A stretch of 64,000 nt of DNA. Source: Cladopsammia gracilis (lineage: Eukaryota; Cnidaria; Anthozoa; Scleractinia; Dendrophylliidae). Below the pieces are notes generated by a model. It saw nothing but the letters and a program-made list of their open reading frames with translations. It ran no database searches and had not been told where the DNA came from. The stretch spans positions 1,292,001-1,356,000 of the forward strand of contig JAJGOT010000089.1 in NCBI GenBank assembly GCA_022457155.1. Direction: 5' to 3'. Below are positions 63,711 through 64,000 of this stretch, in pieces. The translations under genes and the position numbers were made by a program. The first letter of the stretch is position 1; each line of letters starts with the position of its first letter.

Positions 63711-64000
63711 TGTCTTCGATCAAAACTGCCTTCAGATTTCTAAACTCTGTGTTTTTCATGTTGCCCGAGATTTCGCTGGGCTAAAGTGCTGTGCTTTCAA
63801 AGTGAAAATTAATAATGTAATATGACCGTGATCTTAAATCTGCTCTCGCGGCTTTTCCTGGAAGACAGGAGTTAAGATCAAATACAAATCATCGGGATCT
63901 ATCGTTTTATCGGGGGCTTTTCCCTCAAGACGGTATGCATCAGCAGGATGAGAAAGTAAATGGGAAACAAAGAAACCGCCGACACAACGTGTTTGCAAAC

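Larger units (their letters stand above)
60725..64000. other. Repeat-rich region without recognised genes
   Basis: Contains a CAA-rich tract (about 61125-61180), a poly-G run (about 62126-62140), a direct repeat (62264-62385 and 63594-63710) and a MITE-like element (62937-63382). Short frames show no conserved motif. No exon or RNA gene was seen. Confidence 0.5.

Overview
This window is nuclear DNA from an animal and reads as a cnidarian, most likely an anthozoan such as a stony coral. That is an inference from multi-exon genes with GT-AG introns, ZU5-type and NPHP3/TTC28-like TPR proteins, BEL/Pao and DIRS retrotransposons, CR1/L2-like LINEs, a tRNA-derived SINE and many AT-rich miniature elements. 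No bacterial genes, CRISPR arrays or rRNAs were seen. Most of the 64 kb is transposon-derived, with a few host exons between insertions.

Region 1 (0.6-12.5 kb) is a decayed Maverick/Polinton-like element bounded by long inverted repeats (637-985 and 12038-12459). Its left half holds capsid-type and small structural genes on the minus strand. A divergent packaging ATPase and a fibre-like gene with phage-tail-fibre-type repeats lie on the plus strand. The right end holds a protein-primed family-B DNA polymerase that runs into the terminal repeat. Between fibre and polymerase sit a 21-bp minisatellite (about 0.9 kb) and an intron-containing, frameshifted copy of the 5' part of a host gene with C2HC and CUE-like ubiquitin-related modules. 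I consider this captured or inserted host segment the most interesting item here.

Region 2 (13-34 kb) is a minus-strand host gene or genes with ZU5-type exons (30533-30902, 27531-27763, 16722-17055, probably 13136-13453). The exons at 27531 and 17055 join in phase across a 10.5 kb intron. That intron carries a recent duplicate of part of one exon, a LINE fragment, a foldback and a 6.2 kb DIRS-type element with nested insertions.

Region 3 (34-44 kb) holds a young BEL/Pao retrotransposon (36963-43712). Its 222-bp LTRs are about 99% identical and its primer-binding site matches tRNA-Tyr. The long polyprotein frame is interrupted only by a TTAA-flanked miniature element that landed within it. 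The retrotransposon itself lies inside a dispersed repeat whose empty-site relative is at about 28.4 kb.

Region 4 (44-59.5 kb) holds a SAP-domain gene fragment, repeated hairpin-TATA modules, a broken THAP plus DDE (PIF/Harbinger-like) transposase gene with a LINE in its intron, several miniature elements and a local tandem duplication. One duplicated unit preserves the empty site of a TTAA element present in the other.

Region 5 (59.6-64 kb) has an intact 350-residue TPR protein made of nearly identical 40-residue repeats, followed by repeat-rich DNA without recognisable genes.

All identities come from reading translations and repeats by eye; no database search was possible.
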